A stretch of DNA of 64,000 bases, from assembly GCF_043641665.1 (NCBI RefSeq), contig NC_092182.1:13826956-13890955 (forward strand), given 5' to 3'. The notes under the pieces were generated by a model, which saw only the letters and a program-made list of their open reading frames with translations, was not told where the DNA came from and did not search any database. Position numbers and translations under genes: made by a program. Shown piece by piece: positions 36,093 through 49,300 of the stretch (its first letter is position 1; every line of letters begins with the position of its first letter). This stretch comes from Enoplosus armatus. Its lineage: Eukaryota; Chordata; Actinopteri; Centrarchiformes; Enoplosidae.

Positions 36093-36560
36093 GAACTAGT
36101 TTGACATTTTGGGAAATATGCTTTCTTGCATTCTTGCTTTCTTGTCTTGTAAACATGAAGCTAAAGCTAGCAGCCGCTTAGCTTAGCATAAAGATTGGAA
36201 GCAGGAGCAAACAGCTAGCCTGGCTCTGTCCAACTGTAACAAAATCAGCCCACCAGCACCATTAAGTTCACGAGTGCTGGTAGTTATGTGTCTGACTATT
36301 TGTTTTGGCTCTGGGCAGTTGCCAGGCAACCAGCAGAGACTCCAGTTTTTGTCCAGATTCAAAAAATTAGATATAAAGTGTTAAAGCTTCAGAGGAGCTG
36401 GTAGGTGGATTTTGTTACTTTGGGACAGAGCCAGGCTAGCAGTTTCCTCCTGCTTCCAATCTTTATGCTAAGCTAAGCTAAGCTAACAAGCTGCAGTTTC
36501 ATATTTAATGATATTTATCTTCTCCAGAAAGCGAATAAGCATATTTACAAAAACATCTAC
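36093..36560. mobile_element. Fold-back MITE with long inverted arms (copy 1)
   Basis: Left arm starts near GAACTAGTTTGACATTTTGG and contains CGCTTAGCTTAGCATAAAGA and GCTAGCCTGGCTCTGTCC. The right arm (about 36385-36560) carries the reverse complements GGACAGAGCCAGGCTAGC and TCTTTATGCTAAGCTAAGCT. The arms are over 120 nt each and still clearly complementary. The extreme right terminus is diverged. The same family occurs at 61002-61406. Confidence 0.8.
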
Positions 36561-38036
36561 GCTTTGATTGAACAATCAGCTGTGAAACAACAGATTCAAG
36601 TGAAATTCATTCACGTGGACACAAACAGGCAGCGATATCTATAATAAAAGAACCTGGTTGTTTTTTCATAGCAAATATCTAATTATTCCAGTTGTACAGT
36701 AGCAATGATGTACCAAACAGCTGTAAAGCAAAATACGTCGTACAGGAAAACAACAACACAATTTAAATAAGTGAAGTTATTTGACTTGGCACTGATAAAA
36801 ACTTGAGGTAAGATGGAAAATGGTAGAAAACAGTTTAATCAGTAAAAACGGGAGCGGCAGAGTAAAAGAGACGATTCTCTGTTGGGATACCAGAGTTGAT
36901 ATGATTGACCTGGTAGTGTTGATTCTTATGGCATGAAGTTTATACATTAAATTCATATGGTTGGTATAATGGCATCCACAAATATCACATCAATTTGACT
37001 GAACGAAGTAACTCAGATATTTCCTCCCGAGTATCATCAGCGATTCCTAAAAACTGACGTGTGTGAAGGAAGTTTACATGTTTACATTTAAAGATATGTC
37101 CTCGATTCATTTACAGGCCACTCTGTACAGTAGAAATGGATTACAGCTCAAATATTATTACAACACAATCTCGCGTGTGATTCATTATTTTACAAACAAC
37201 AAAAGCTCTGTAGCTAATCTATAAAATACAGCTGTTTAGTCACTGAACTTGAAATGAGAGCGCTTTTAACGTCCATAAAAAATGTGCTCTCAGTGATTTA
37301 CAAAAAAAAAAAACATGTATCAAAAGTCCTTTGAGTCCTTTTTAGGTCTGCACATGCAGGTTTTTCACCCCCCGGAAGGCTGAGCAGTGCAGAAGGCCGT
37401 CAGTCTGTGCAGCTGTGAACAGCTGTTGCCTCTGGAAACATCCTTCATTAATGACAAATAGCTTATATGGAGCATCCGTGAACAGGCGGGTACAGCCAGT
37501 CTTTCGTCCTTGTTTTCAAGTTCAGAAATCCACGGAGAGTGTCTATGAACGACCTGCACTCGGCCGCATTTTGTGCCTCTTGGACATTTCAGGCGTGTAA
37601 AGTAACTCGATAACCCGAGTCTGAACTCGTCAGACCTCAGACTGGCACAAACACCAACAGCCCCAACAGCAACAGAAGCAGGAAAACCAGGAAGACGTCA
37701 CAAAGTAGTTTATGCATGAAAAAGGAATTTCCCTGAATGTTTGCAAGTCTACAACTAAATGACCCAACCCCCAAAACAACAACATGACCTCTTTATTGTT
37801 CCAGTCTTCAAAACAAAATATATATCCTGGAACAAAAGAAAAGAACACTACAAAAAATGAAATAAAAGAATCGACCGCCAACAAATCTGGGCAGCAAATT
37901 AAAAACAAAAAAGTGCATTGCTTCAAGTATGTAAACAAAATGATTTCTTTAAAGGGAGAGTGAGACTCGTTCTGTCAGTGTGCGTGAGCCCGGGCCAGTG
38001 CAGTGACTCCTGAGGTTTGGCACACATGTATGAACT

Positions 38037-38040
<4 letters not shown>

Positions 38041-38084
<44 letters not shown>
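38041..38084 (+). repeat. (CA)22 microsatellite
   Basis: Perfect CA tract; open frames of His-Thr or Cys-Val across it are artefacts. Confidence 0.97.
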
Positions 38085-38087
<3 letters not shown>

Positions 38088-38414
38088 CAACACACACACT
38101 TCTTCAGAGGATCATGATGACGAGGGGGAATTCCTTTTTTTTTCTCCACATTTGTTTTTAAGGGAAGTCCGGCGCTCCCTGTTTTGCAGTCAGTGTTGAG
38201 GAAGGAGGCTCTAAGACCTGCAAAGACACACCCCTCCGTCAGCGCGGTCACATGGAGGTGTTGCAGTGGCTGCTGGGAAAACAGGGTGGTGCATGGAGGA
38301 GGACGACATGGAGGACATGATGGATGGAGAGGGATGTGTTGGAGACGAATGCAGCGCAACACAAGAAAGAACACAAACAGAAAAAAAAGAAACGTGAGGC
38401 GATGAAACACTTTA

Positions 38415-38415
<1 letters not shown>

Positions 38416-38503
<88 letters not shown>
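38416..38503 (+). repeat. (CA)44 microsatellite
   Basis: Perfect 88-nt CA tract, the longest microsatellite in the window. Confidence 0.97.
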
Positions 38504-38505
<2 letters not shown>

Positions 38506-39805
38506 GAGGTGACAGATGATAAATGATGCACCAATCTGAAGACAGTGATCCTGATTGATTTGAATGAGGATCAGAGCTTCATGGGATAAAATTAAAGAAT
38601 AAAAATCTATGATTTTTGGAAAGAGAGAAGGGGCAAAAAAGGTTGATTAGTAAACTACAATTTCTATTTTTTTTTTACTGTAAATAAGACCTACTGCATT
38701 TCAAAAGTGCCTTTTGATATACACCTACGTGTACATGTCTTAACCAGACGTGGGTCTATTAGAGGCTGACTTTATGCTCGCCACTCGTCTGCAGTCGTAC
38801 ACACAGTAGCTAAGCTTTCATTTTCTTCATATTGGACATGTGCAGCTTTCCATCCACAGATCAGTGCCGTTAAGTTCAGTTTGTTGCTCTCTGTCCTCTG
38901 ACCCTCCTGGCATCCTTCTGTTTAAATAGCTGGTTATTGAGCCTGAACACTTTTTTGTTACTGACTGAAATGTGTTCATAACACAGAGAATCAAAAACGT
39001 TTAAGCATCCAAAGTTTGCATCAAATGTAAGATTAGAAATCAGACCGGTCTCGATTTAAATGAATATTTTGAACGGCTGCTTGTGTTTAGACGACATTAG
39101 TGTTTGAAAAGCTTCTTTTGTCACGATATAAATGTTTCTTTCTCTAAGTAAATTATCAAGAAAGTGTTGTTTCGGTGTTGATACTGAAACTTGGGTGCTT
39201 GCACTAGTATCAAATAGTACCTTGTCTGTCCTACACACTGATATATTTCTGATTACAGAAGCAACAAACCAACTATACTTCTGTGTAATCACCACACATA
39301 TCTGCTATAATAGCTGCGTGTCCTCAACGAAGCAAGCAATGGACGACTGTGAAAGTGAAACGTGTGTGTGCTGCATGAGCAGTGAGCACAAAATACAAAA
39401 TACAGAACTGTTATACAGCTGATATAGTAATCAATCCTACACACTTTATCACTACATTTTTGGGTCCAATTAAAACGGTTTGGGATCCCTCCACATTTAT
39501 GTTCACTCTGTGGGCGTCACTCTAACAGCAGGATGGGTGCTGTCTTCATTTGGTCTGACTTTAACATTTAAGATAATTAGGTGGAAATGAGACGGACTAC
39601 AAGCAATGAAAACAACAATCACTGAGGACAGCAGCACAAGTCGTAGTTTGACGCAGACAGTTGAACGAAACACTGAATGACTTCTGCGACACATAGTGAA
39701 ACAACGCTGGACACACGCACAGGTAGAAAACAACGCTTTATGCCAGTATCTGATATTGTCTTTTATCTTTCTTTGGTTATGTGAGGTCTTCGCTCGTCTA
39801 AATAC

Positions 39806-42800
39806 TCACTCTGATCCTGATGAGTCACCGTCCACCGTCCCCGCCTTGATGCTCATGGCGACACCGTTCAGCTGATCCGGCAGGCCGGGTTTAGCCGGGC
39901 CGGCTCGACCGTCACTAGAGGAGGATCCCAGCGGAGACGCCGCGCCAGGGGCGTTTTCACACAGTTCATTGTGGATGCGGTTGAGACCATTCCTCTCTAC
40001 GATGGGAGAAAGCTGCTTCTTCTTTAGGATCCCTGAGCCGGATGAAAACAAGGTGGGACATCTTTATGAAAACACAACGATAGACAAAAAACTGAACAAA
40101 AAATCAAATAATATAGTAACAGTTTTTGTGCAGTTTCTCGTTCCATGCGTCATCTTGAAACAATACAAAAGCTGTTCCACTCAGACCAGGTGAGACTAGA
40201 CCACATGGTAATGGTTTAACACATTAAAGGTGTCCAAACTCCTGCAGCTGTCTGGGCTGAACTTTACCTTTGTGCGGGTGGGCGTTGAGGTTTGGCAGAC
40301 TGGGCAGCAGCACCGCCATGGTGTCCTGCATCCTGCAGTCTGATAACGCCCGGCCATCGCGGCCGAGACTCAGCTCTGGATTGGCCAGAGCGTCCGGCTT
40401 CAGTCTGTCTGTACCTGCGAGCTCGCTGTCGTTCAGTGCTGCTGCGTAATCTCCAGGCCAGTACATCTTACTCAGACTGTTGTCTGAAAACCAGAAACAA
40501 AGAACGAATGAAATGTAGGAAAGATAGTTAATGCTTCTGTATTTATGTACTATGATGTACTAAATGCTGATGGGATTAACCGAAAGAGATGGTTGAGATG
40601 GGTTTCCTCTCTTCTAGTGTGTGAATGAACATATGTAGAGTTTAAAACATGCAACTCCAGCACTGTCAGGTGTTCGGTGTAGGTGTAGCCCAGTTTGTGT
40701 CTCTCATGTATTACCATTACATTCAAGTCACAGCGCTTAGCTTCCAATTTTCTGTAAAATAAACCCAGAAGGAGGTTTAACAACACTTAATGCTGATCTG
40801 AAAGACTCTGGAAGCTGGACATGACACGTCCTTGCTCGTCTTGTGAAACTCAAGCGAAATTATACACGATTTTGTATGAAAATATAGAATATTGTAAAGA
40901 AACATCAATATATACCAATATACTAATGATTCTGTGGTTAAAAGACTGTTTGCTGCTCTGAAGGTTTCTCACATCCTCAGAAGGTGTTAAGACGATCCGA
41001 TGCTGAGCGCTGTGACTCTAATGTTACATAACACACGAGAGGCACAAACTGTGGTCCAGATGAGCTTCTGTACCGTGTGGTTGTGGTCTCTTGCCCCCGT
41101 TAGACGCCAGGTTTTCCCAGCATTCCTCCGGAGGGAGTGGACCCTCCTCGTCCTCGCTGTCGGAGGAGTGCGTGGAGGCGTAGGAACCGCTCTGGTCGTC
41201 CTCCAGAGACAAGTCGCTGTCAGAGTCGCTGTCCCGGTCTACACAGAGAGGAGAGGTTGACATCGTCGTACCAAATCACTGCAGTTAAACTGAATCAGAG
41301 ACGCTGAATGAGAATAATACCGTCCAAGTGCTCTTTAGTTTCATGGAAGAGTGACGTGTGGTCGTTCAGAGCGATGTGCGCCTGGCTGCTGCTCAACCCG
41401 TCGTCCCTGAAAAGACACAAGAAGTCAGTGCTCCTGTCACTCTGTCAGGTTAATGCTGCATGTGAACCCTTTCATTTTTAGTATGAACTCTTAATGCCTT
41501 ACCGGAGGACAAATGGCACGTAGCTCTGCTGGCTCTTGCCGCTCTGCATGGTGCCGTTCAGAGACACGCTGGAGTCTCCAAAGGGAAGGTGGTACAACCG
41601 GCCGTCCATGTAGTTTGTGTTGCATTTGTAGCCCTGGAGACACAGAGAGGAGGGATGAGTGTTTTAAGAATTCAAAATGTTTTCATATTTACACTTCAAA
41701 ACCACCATCAATCAATTTAGATAGATTATTATCATTTTAATAGATAGTCAAATATTTCAGTGTTCTGTGTATTTATATTTCAACATGAATGTTTTGTGGT
41801 GATTCAATTTCACAATTAGGTGGTTATTTTCTTATAAAACCCAAACTGTTATGGCCTGTCTTTGCGTCCATATCAGCCTCAAGCTCATTGGTTTCTACTG
41901 AAGATGTTAAACTTTAAATAGTTATAACAAATTTTTTTTTAGCAAACGTTACTCAAACACAGTACTTTTGTTGGGGGAAAGCTCACACCAAGTCCAGAAA
42001 GTTAACAGGAGATGGTTTCATGTTTTTGGGGAAAGATGCTGTAATAATGATACATAAACATGAACTGACTACTCTGAGGTCGTAACACATGTCACATGTG
42101 TGAGAGTCCATTCAACAGTTTGAGTCTCCCAACATGTAACTAAAGCTGAGCTCTACGTCGCAGAGCTGTCCGACTCACAGAGGCTTTGGATTTGATCATG
42201 TGATCCGGGCGTTTGCGGCTGCAGCAGTATTTCATGGCATTCCTCGCTTCCTTATTGAAGACGATGCGGAAGAAGAACACAAAGGGACCCTGGAGGTTGG
42301 ACGACAGAAGAGGGAAGAGGGTCAGCACAACGACAGAAATCGACCTTTCAAACTGTCTCAGAGGGGAAGTGGAGGACTCACCTGCACACAGTTGAACCCA
42401 GCGAACAGGTAGTGGAAGATGATCATGTCGCTGTTGACGGAGAGGAGCGCCAGAAAACATGTGACTGAGACCAGGAGGAGAGCGCCACCTGCGGTCTTCA
42501 GGCCGGAGCTGCAGATCATGAAATCACACGAGAGAGAAAACAGAGATGTTGGTGAGCAGCTGTCAGTTGTTGTCTCATGAAGAGCTGTGATCACCAACCT
42601 TTTGCCAGAATTTGCCCTTTAAAATGTTCCTCTTTTTTAAAAGTCTGTATTTTCTCTCCATTTTATTATAACTTGCACTGCACGCAGTGTGTGGAGATGG
42701 TATCTAAGCATTTCACTGCACACTGTATATTACAAATACATCTTTAAATCTGTTGTTGCTTTAAAAATGTTGTCTATTATTTCTCCCAATCCCAGTCATT

Positions 42801-45800
42801 TGCCAAAAACTTTCATTTTTTAATGCATAACAGGGCTGCAACTATTGATTATTTTCATTATCAGTTGTCTTGTCTTGTCTGACTAAAAGTCCAAAACCCA
42901 AACTGACTCAGTTTACTTTTATATACGACAAAGAGAAGCAGCCACTTGAGAAGCGAAGAAGAGAAGTGAGAATATGAATAATTATTTCCACTATTTTTTC
43001 TTGAAAAATGACTGAAACAATTATTCGATTATCAAAATAGTTGCAGATTATTTTTTTAGTCGACTGACTAATCGATTAATCAACTAATCATTTCAGCTCT
43101 GAAGTTTCACAAAAACCGCACCACTAAGGTATCCAAGTTTATAGCAAAACTGCTGAGTGAGCACAAAACAAATTCAAAATGTCAGATTGTATAGTCTTTT
43201 TGTGATTTTAAGAACATCAAGAAGGAGCCATCAGGTTTTGAACACACAAAGTCTGTCATATGTTTGTCACAGTTTTACATTTTCTCAACAAATAAGAAAG
43301 GACACAGACGACGCTGTGCAGAAAGCTGAAGTCACTTTGTCGGCTGTAACAGGAAGGAGCCAACTTCAATGGATTTTGAATTGAATTGAGTGACAAGAGA
43401 GTGAAGAGAGGAAAAGGACGCAGTACTAGACCAAAATCCCATCACACAAAATCTGTGACAGGCTCAAAACATATTTTTTCAGCCAGCCTGATTTTTTTCT
43501 TTGCCCTTTCTGGATTGATTATGACACCGATTTCTATGATGTCGCTCAGTAGTTTTGTCGTAAATAAACTCACACTAGTCCAGCTGCTGTGGCTTCCCAA
43601 AGTTTAAACGGTTTTAACATTTTGACCCACAAATTTAAACATGTTTAAGGTGAAATTAATAACCTTCTCCCCTGTTGTGTCAATGTTAGCTTCTCTGCAG
43701 TGTAGTCCAGTCAGATGAGACAGATTATTGAGATATCTTTAGAGTGAATGAATGGAAAGATTTGATCTGATGTCATTGTTATTAAATGCCGATTGAGGTG
43801 TGGTCGAGTTTTACTGGTTTAGATTGGAAAGTTCAGGGCTTTCCTCCAACTGGACAAAGTCTAAATAAAAGAACTTGGCAGCTTGTTAACAGTGCGGGTG
43901 TTAATATTTGATGGAAACGGTGGGACACTCACACACGAGGCTCTTTCTTCTCAATGCTGTGGTGTCTCAGGGAGCAGGAGGCTCTGGACGACAGGATGTA
44001 GAGGAAGATGTTCATCTGTGGACACAACGTCAGACTGCATCACGACTCACAACATGGCAGGAGTTTGTGAAAGTCAACATCAAACTAATGTCTGTTTTCT
44101 TTACTGCTGAACAGTGACGGGTGTGTTCGCTGTCAAAACATCTCTAGTGCCGCTCTGATGAGATCATCATGAGTCAGCATGTTGGACTGACGTGGACCGC
44201 TGCACTGCTAAAGACTAAACACGTCAGTGGAAAACACACAACTTTATTTTCTGCATTTAAAGCTTTATTATTTGTCTTTGTGTTTACATCATGTTTTTAG
44301 TTTTGTATCTGCGAGCCTTCACATGTCTGAGGTTCAAATGTCTCCACAAGCGGATCTGCAGGGGTCTGCAGGGACTCACCGAGGCCACCATGGCGATGGG
44401 TCCGGCAAAGCTCCAGATGAGAGTGTCGTACATAGACAGCCAACAGAAGTCTGGGTTCCCGTAGCCTTCAGGGTCCAGACCCACGGCCAAACCTGGAGAC
44501 GAACACAGACAGACAGACGGTCGCATCAGACAACAACTGTTGAGTTCTCAGTCACATTTACAGTATAAACGATATGTTTGTGAGTGTGTAAAAGGAAAGT
44601 TTGATTTCCTTTTGTTGATGTAATGTCAGTTTTCAACCTTCAAACCTCTTTCTATCCTGAGGAGGTTTTTCCATCTGAAGTAGTCAAACAGCTTTGTTTT
44701 CGAAATAAAATAACATCAAGCCCTGATTTTGACTTTTTGACCAGGCAGACTAAATAACATTTTACTGGAAGACGTCTCACATTTTCCATCTGTTTCATCT
44801 TCACTTTGGGACAGGGGGCACGCTTGCTGGATAATCACGGATATCACACATTAACGTGCGTCCAAGATGCAGCCGAGATGAGATCAGCTCACTGATAAAA
44901 GGCATCGTCAGAAAATGAAGCCCAAAAGACAAACATAGACGTCATTAACAGGATAGTGTGAGTTTGGTTATGACTTAAATTAAACTTGTTGCTGCTCAGG
45001 TAGATCTGGGACGTCGGAGCAATTCTGAACTAAACAAACAAAGAGCTAACAGTTGCATTAGCAAATAATAAATAATAAATAAAAACGTGACCTTCGGAAA
45101 TATTTGGAAAACAATGGTACGCACTCATTAGAAATAATAAATAATAAGTCCATGAAACAAACATGTGAGATGTGTCATAATGCAACTCTGTTATCATGAA
45201 TCCATCTATTCTATTGATTTATTCACCTTTAATTTTTTCTTATGCCTTTTTATTTTGTTTGTTTTTTGTCACGTGTCTGCAGCTGCTGTTATAAGATTAG
45301 TTTTGCAAACTGCTTTGAGTAAGTAAAACATGTTTAAAAAAATCTATATTTCAGTAACACCTCTACATTGTTGATTTTGTTGTTTTTTTTGGGTTCTTTT
45401 ACTGGCCGTGTTGAGAATCAAGTTTTAGCTGCTTTTACCGATTTAAGAAACTACAAAACAAAACTTGGATGAAGGGACTTTCTTCCCCCCTGTACAAGAG
45501 GTACATTTCTGTGCTTTGAAGTGGTGATGTGAGGGTTCAGACCTGTGATGAAGGCTGGCACTCCCCAGCCAATCAGGTAGTAGAATCTCATGGGTCCGTA
45601 GTTGATGTCTCGCACTTCACTGATCATGCGGTAGACGTGCAGCCCCTCCAGGAAGAGCCAGGAGAAAGTGCAGAGGTAGAAGAAGTGCAGCAGGATGGCG
45701 ATGACTGTGCACAAAAACTGCAAAGAGAGCGAGAAACACGTGAAAACATTAAAGAGATGGAAGGAAACTAATATTAGTATTAATTAATACTATAATTTAA

Positions 45801-46336
45801 TCATATATAATAATTAATACTGATTGATTACCGGGTTGTCTGCCTGGTTGATGCCCAGGATGAAGATGAGCTCGGAGAGGAAGAGAGCGGTGGCTCCGTT
45901 GTTGATGATGCTCGTCTTGTTGCACTGCATGGCTCTCAGACAGAGGAGGAAGATCGTGGTGAGGAAGAGGAAGCTCAGCGTCACTCCCACTGTGCTCCAC
46001 GTCAGGATTTTGATCGGCAGAATCTCTCCGTTCTGACACAGACGTCACGATGAGGAGGGAAAACAGATTGAGTCAGAGAGCAGAGTTTTGATATCTGTGG
46101 TTTTTGGTGAAGTGGAACGTCTCACTGTCCCTCACCTCTCTCCTGGAGATGTCCATGAGCACGGCGAAGCTGGTCATGTGATAACACTGACAGCTGATGT
46201 GGGTGCCGTTTCTGAAAACCACCTCGCAGCCCTTCGCCGACCAGCCGCCGTTCCCGCCACTGACATAAAACGCAAAGAGGACAACGTGGGAATAACTCAA
46301 CTTCATCCAGTTTCTAGTTTCATCATCAACACTGTG

Positions 46337-46386
<50 letters not shown>

Positions 46387-49300
46387 CACAGTATGGTGTG
46401 GTTCCAGAAGACACAGATGGGTTTGGAGCGCTCCTCAGTGGTGACCAGGCGGAACTGCACGGTGATGGGTTTGTCCAGCGTGTGCTGCAGCAGCTCGTCG
46501 TTGTCGTGGACTGTGATGCTGACAACCGGGGTGTTGATGACCGGACGCTTTGGCACCCTGATGAAAATGAACAACAAACATCAAATGATTAAAGACTCTA
46601 GACACAGTGAAAATGAATTATATCATGGACATCATATGCCCCTTTTAAAATGAAAACTAACTGAAAACGTTTGTAAAACTAAAAACTAATCACAAGTTCA
46701 GTGATGTTTATGCGATGTCTGACATACTGCAGCTTCCAGGTCATCAGGAATATTTATTTTAGATAAAGGTTTTCTGATGACTCGAAGATTTTCATTGAAA
46801 CTAAGCTCTACCAGACAAAAAAAAAATCTGTATTTACTGTGATGGAAGTGAATATTCACTGTTTTTGTAGACAATAAATAAAAGTCTCTTCATTTGGATC
46901 TTGTGGGGGATTGTAAAAGAAATCATGTGCATCAAATTAAAGCGCTTGAGACGTTCTGGTGGCAGAGGGGTTAAGATGTAAACCATATAATCACAAAGTC
47001 ACTGGTACGATTTCAGCTGGGACTTTTGTTGCATGATATACCCCTCCCCCTCTCTCCTGTCGTTTCTTGTCTAAAAATGACTCATTGGTCACAGCGCTTC
47101 ATGTTCCATCTTTATATATCGCTCTTACCGCAGACTTCTCTTGTCGGGATCATAGCTCTCTGGTAACAGCGAGGCCAGGCTGTGGAAGATGATCACGCTG
47201 GCGATGGCGTCCTGCTGGCTGTCGTCAGGGTGGCGTCTCTTCCTGTTGGCCGAGCGGTTCCTCAGCGAGGACTCTGGGAAGACATCCAGGTGTCTGTGGC
47301 CCTTCGTGTCCACAGGTGGTTGGAAGACTGAATCGGGCAGCGTGACCGCCGTCTCCAGGTCCGTGGGACGAGGGCCCCTCAGGGACTGGTACCGCGGGAG
47401 TTTAGCTCCGGCGAAATTCATCTTTTTCAGACGATCCACGGAGATGACTGAGGAGAAAAACATTTGATGTTTTTACAAAACGATTAGAGCTCGAATGTTC
47501 AGTCGATTGACAGACAAATTATCTGCAACTATTTCAATAAACAACATTCCCAACAAGTTCTGGCTTCTCCATTCTAAGGAATTACAGTTTTTCTGTTTTA
47601 ATAAATTTTAGGGCTTTAGGAAATGATTACTGGCATTTTTCATTATTTCTAGTTTTTATGTTAATTGTTTGTCTTATTTTATTTGTATTAGCCACTTTCC
47701 TGTGCCCACATGTGTTCTGTTGTCTGTAAGATGTTCTCTCGTGCTGGAAAAGTTAATAATAAACTGTAAATTTCTTAAATAAATAAATAACTTAAATAAC
47801 CCGATTCTGATTAAATATATAACAATACATAAGAATCCCCAATAAAGTAGCTCTACAGACTTTAGTGGTTGTCAGTGTGTCCCATCTTGTGGTAAAACGC
47901 TCACCTATGTGTGGTGTGACGATGGTGAAGGGGCTGAGGTAGGTCTTCCTCATGTTCTGTGCCAGTGTGTTTGCGTATTCCTCGTAGTGGCGGAGCAGCG
48001 CCGCCGTGCCGCCCTCCGAGTGCTGGATCAGCTCCCAGTGCGGCCGTGTGTCTGGAGACAGGATGGCGCTGCCCACACGGACCAGATTCTGTCAGGAAAC
48101 AGCGAGAGTTCAGTGTGACAGGATGCCGCAGCGGAGAGTGAAATGAAGTGTGATGTGTTCCCTGCAGATACAGCATGTGAGGCTGTGAAGTCCCACCAGG
48201 CAGGACTGGCTTCCTGTTTATACACCAATTTTGTTGACCGCAAAAACTGCCACAATCTATTGTTCTTATTTTGTTTGCTGCTGTGTTGTGAAGTTTCCAG
48301 CAGAGATATCATGTGCTTGTTCACCTCAGTGAAGTGGACGTCCTGTGTCGCCGTGAGGTTGAAGCCCTGCTGGTTGCTCTCGTGCTGCAGGAGACTCTGC
48401 GTGAGCCGATAAGCAACTTTCACATCGCTGCCGTAGTAGCTGTCTGTGTGCGAGGTGGCGTTGGCCAACATGGCCGCCGTCTGCTGAACGTGTCCAGAGT
48501 CCAGGAGCGATGCGTTGCGGGAAAACCTTTCAGACTGGCAGAAGGAAAGGGAAACATAACCATTTAGTAATTTGTAGAAGCTTCACTGGTGAGACATATT
48601 TTAGCCATGCTAGTGACGTGCCCCGAGGGACGGTAATGTCTGTTGGTCAGTCCAGACTGAAAGATCTCAAGTATTGGATGGATTGCTGTGAAATTCTGCA
48701 GAGACATTGATGTTCCCCAGAGGACGAATCCTAATGACTCTGGCGAGGTTTTGTATGAACTGTCACAACAACTATTGGATGGATTGCCAAATTTTTTGTT
48801 TGTCCAATACCTTTTTAAAAAAAAAACAACTTTTGAGCTATTATTAGCATGCCAACAAAGTAAACTAAGACGATAAACAAACCTTCTGAATGAGGATGCC
48901 ACTGTGGGGATTGCGAGGTTCATTTTAAAACCGAAGCTACTCACCAGGGCTTTCAGCTTGCTGAAGGTAACGGAGGTGCAGTTGAAGAGATTGGGAGGTA
49001 ACCAGCCCTTGTGCTCATCGCAGTGGCGGATCGCTGTGCCTGAGAGGGAGGAAACAGAGAGAGAGAGAGAGAGAGTTATCACTTGAGAGGTGAGGAATAG
49101 ACTGCGGCTGAGAGAGGGCTTGAGGCGAGTTTCATATATTGCCATTATTATATGGTAATTTGACGAGGTGCCTGAGAAACCATCATACCGAGCGTTCCCT
49201 TGGGACAGGGAACTGCTGCAGGGAGACCAAACTTAGTCCTGGGCCACCAGATCCCAGCCTCGATGGCCTGAGGGCAGCTGTCATAGATTACTGGAGCAGG

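Larger units (their letters stand above)
33451..36600. other. Intergenic spacer between dstyk and celsr2
   Basis: No established gene. It holds one possible small plus-strand exon (35273-35346) and a fold-back MITE (36093-36560); otherwise AT-rich. Confidence 0.55.
36601..39809 (-). other. celsr2: celsr2 3' flank: last intron and/or 3'UTR
   Basis: No open domain-bearing exon. It contains two long CA repeats (38041-38084, 38416-38503). TTTATT at 37792-37797 (AATAAA on the minus strand) is a candidate celsr2 poly(A) signal. A candidate terminal acceptor, GTGTGTCTTTGCAG on the minus strand, would start an exon at 38217. Confidence 0.45.

Noticed and set aside
38036..38512. Long Cys-Val and His-Thr open frames
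   Set aside because: They are translations of CA/TG repeats, not genes. The same applies to 30155-30394, 46342-46653 and 56755-57016.
46951..47080. A tRNA gene
   Set aside because: Only A-box and B-box resemblance; no pairing acceptor stem or anticodon arm, and the flank is a typical SINE body.
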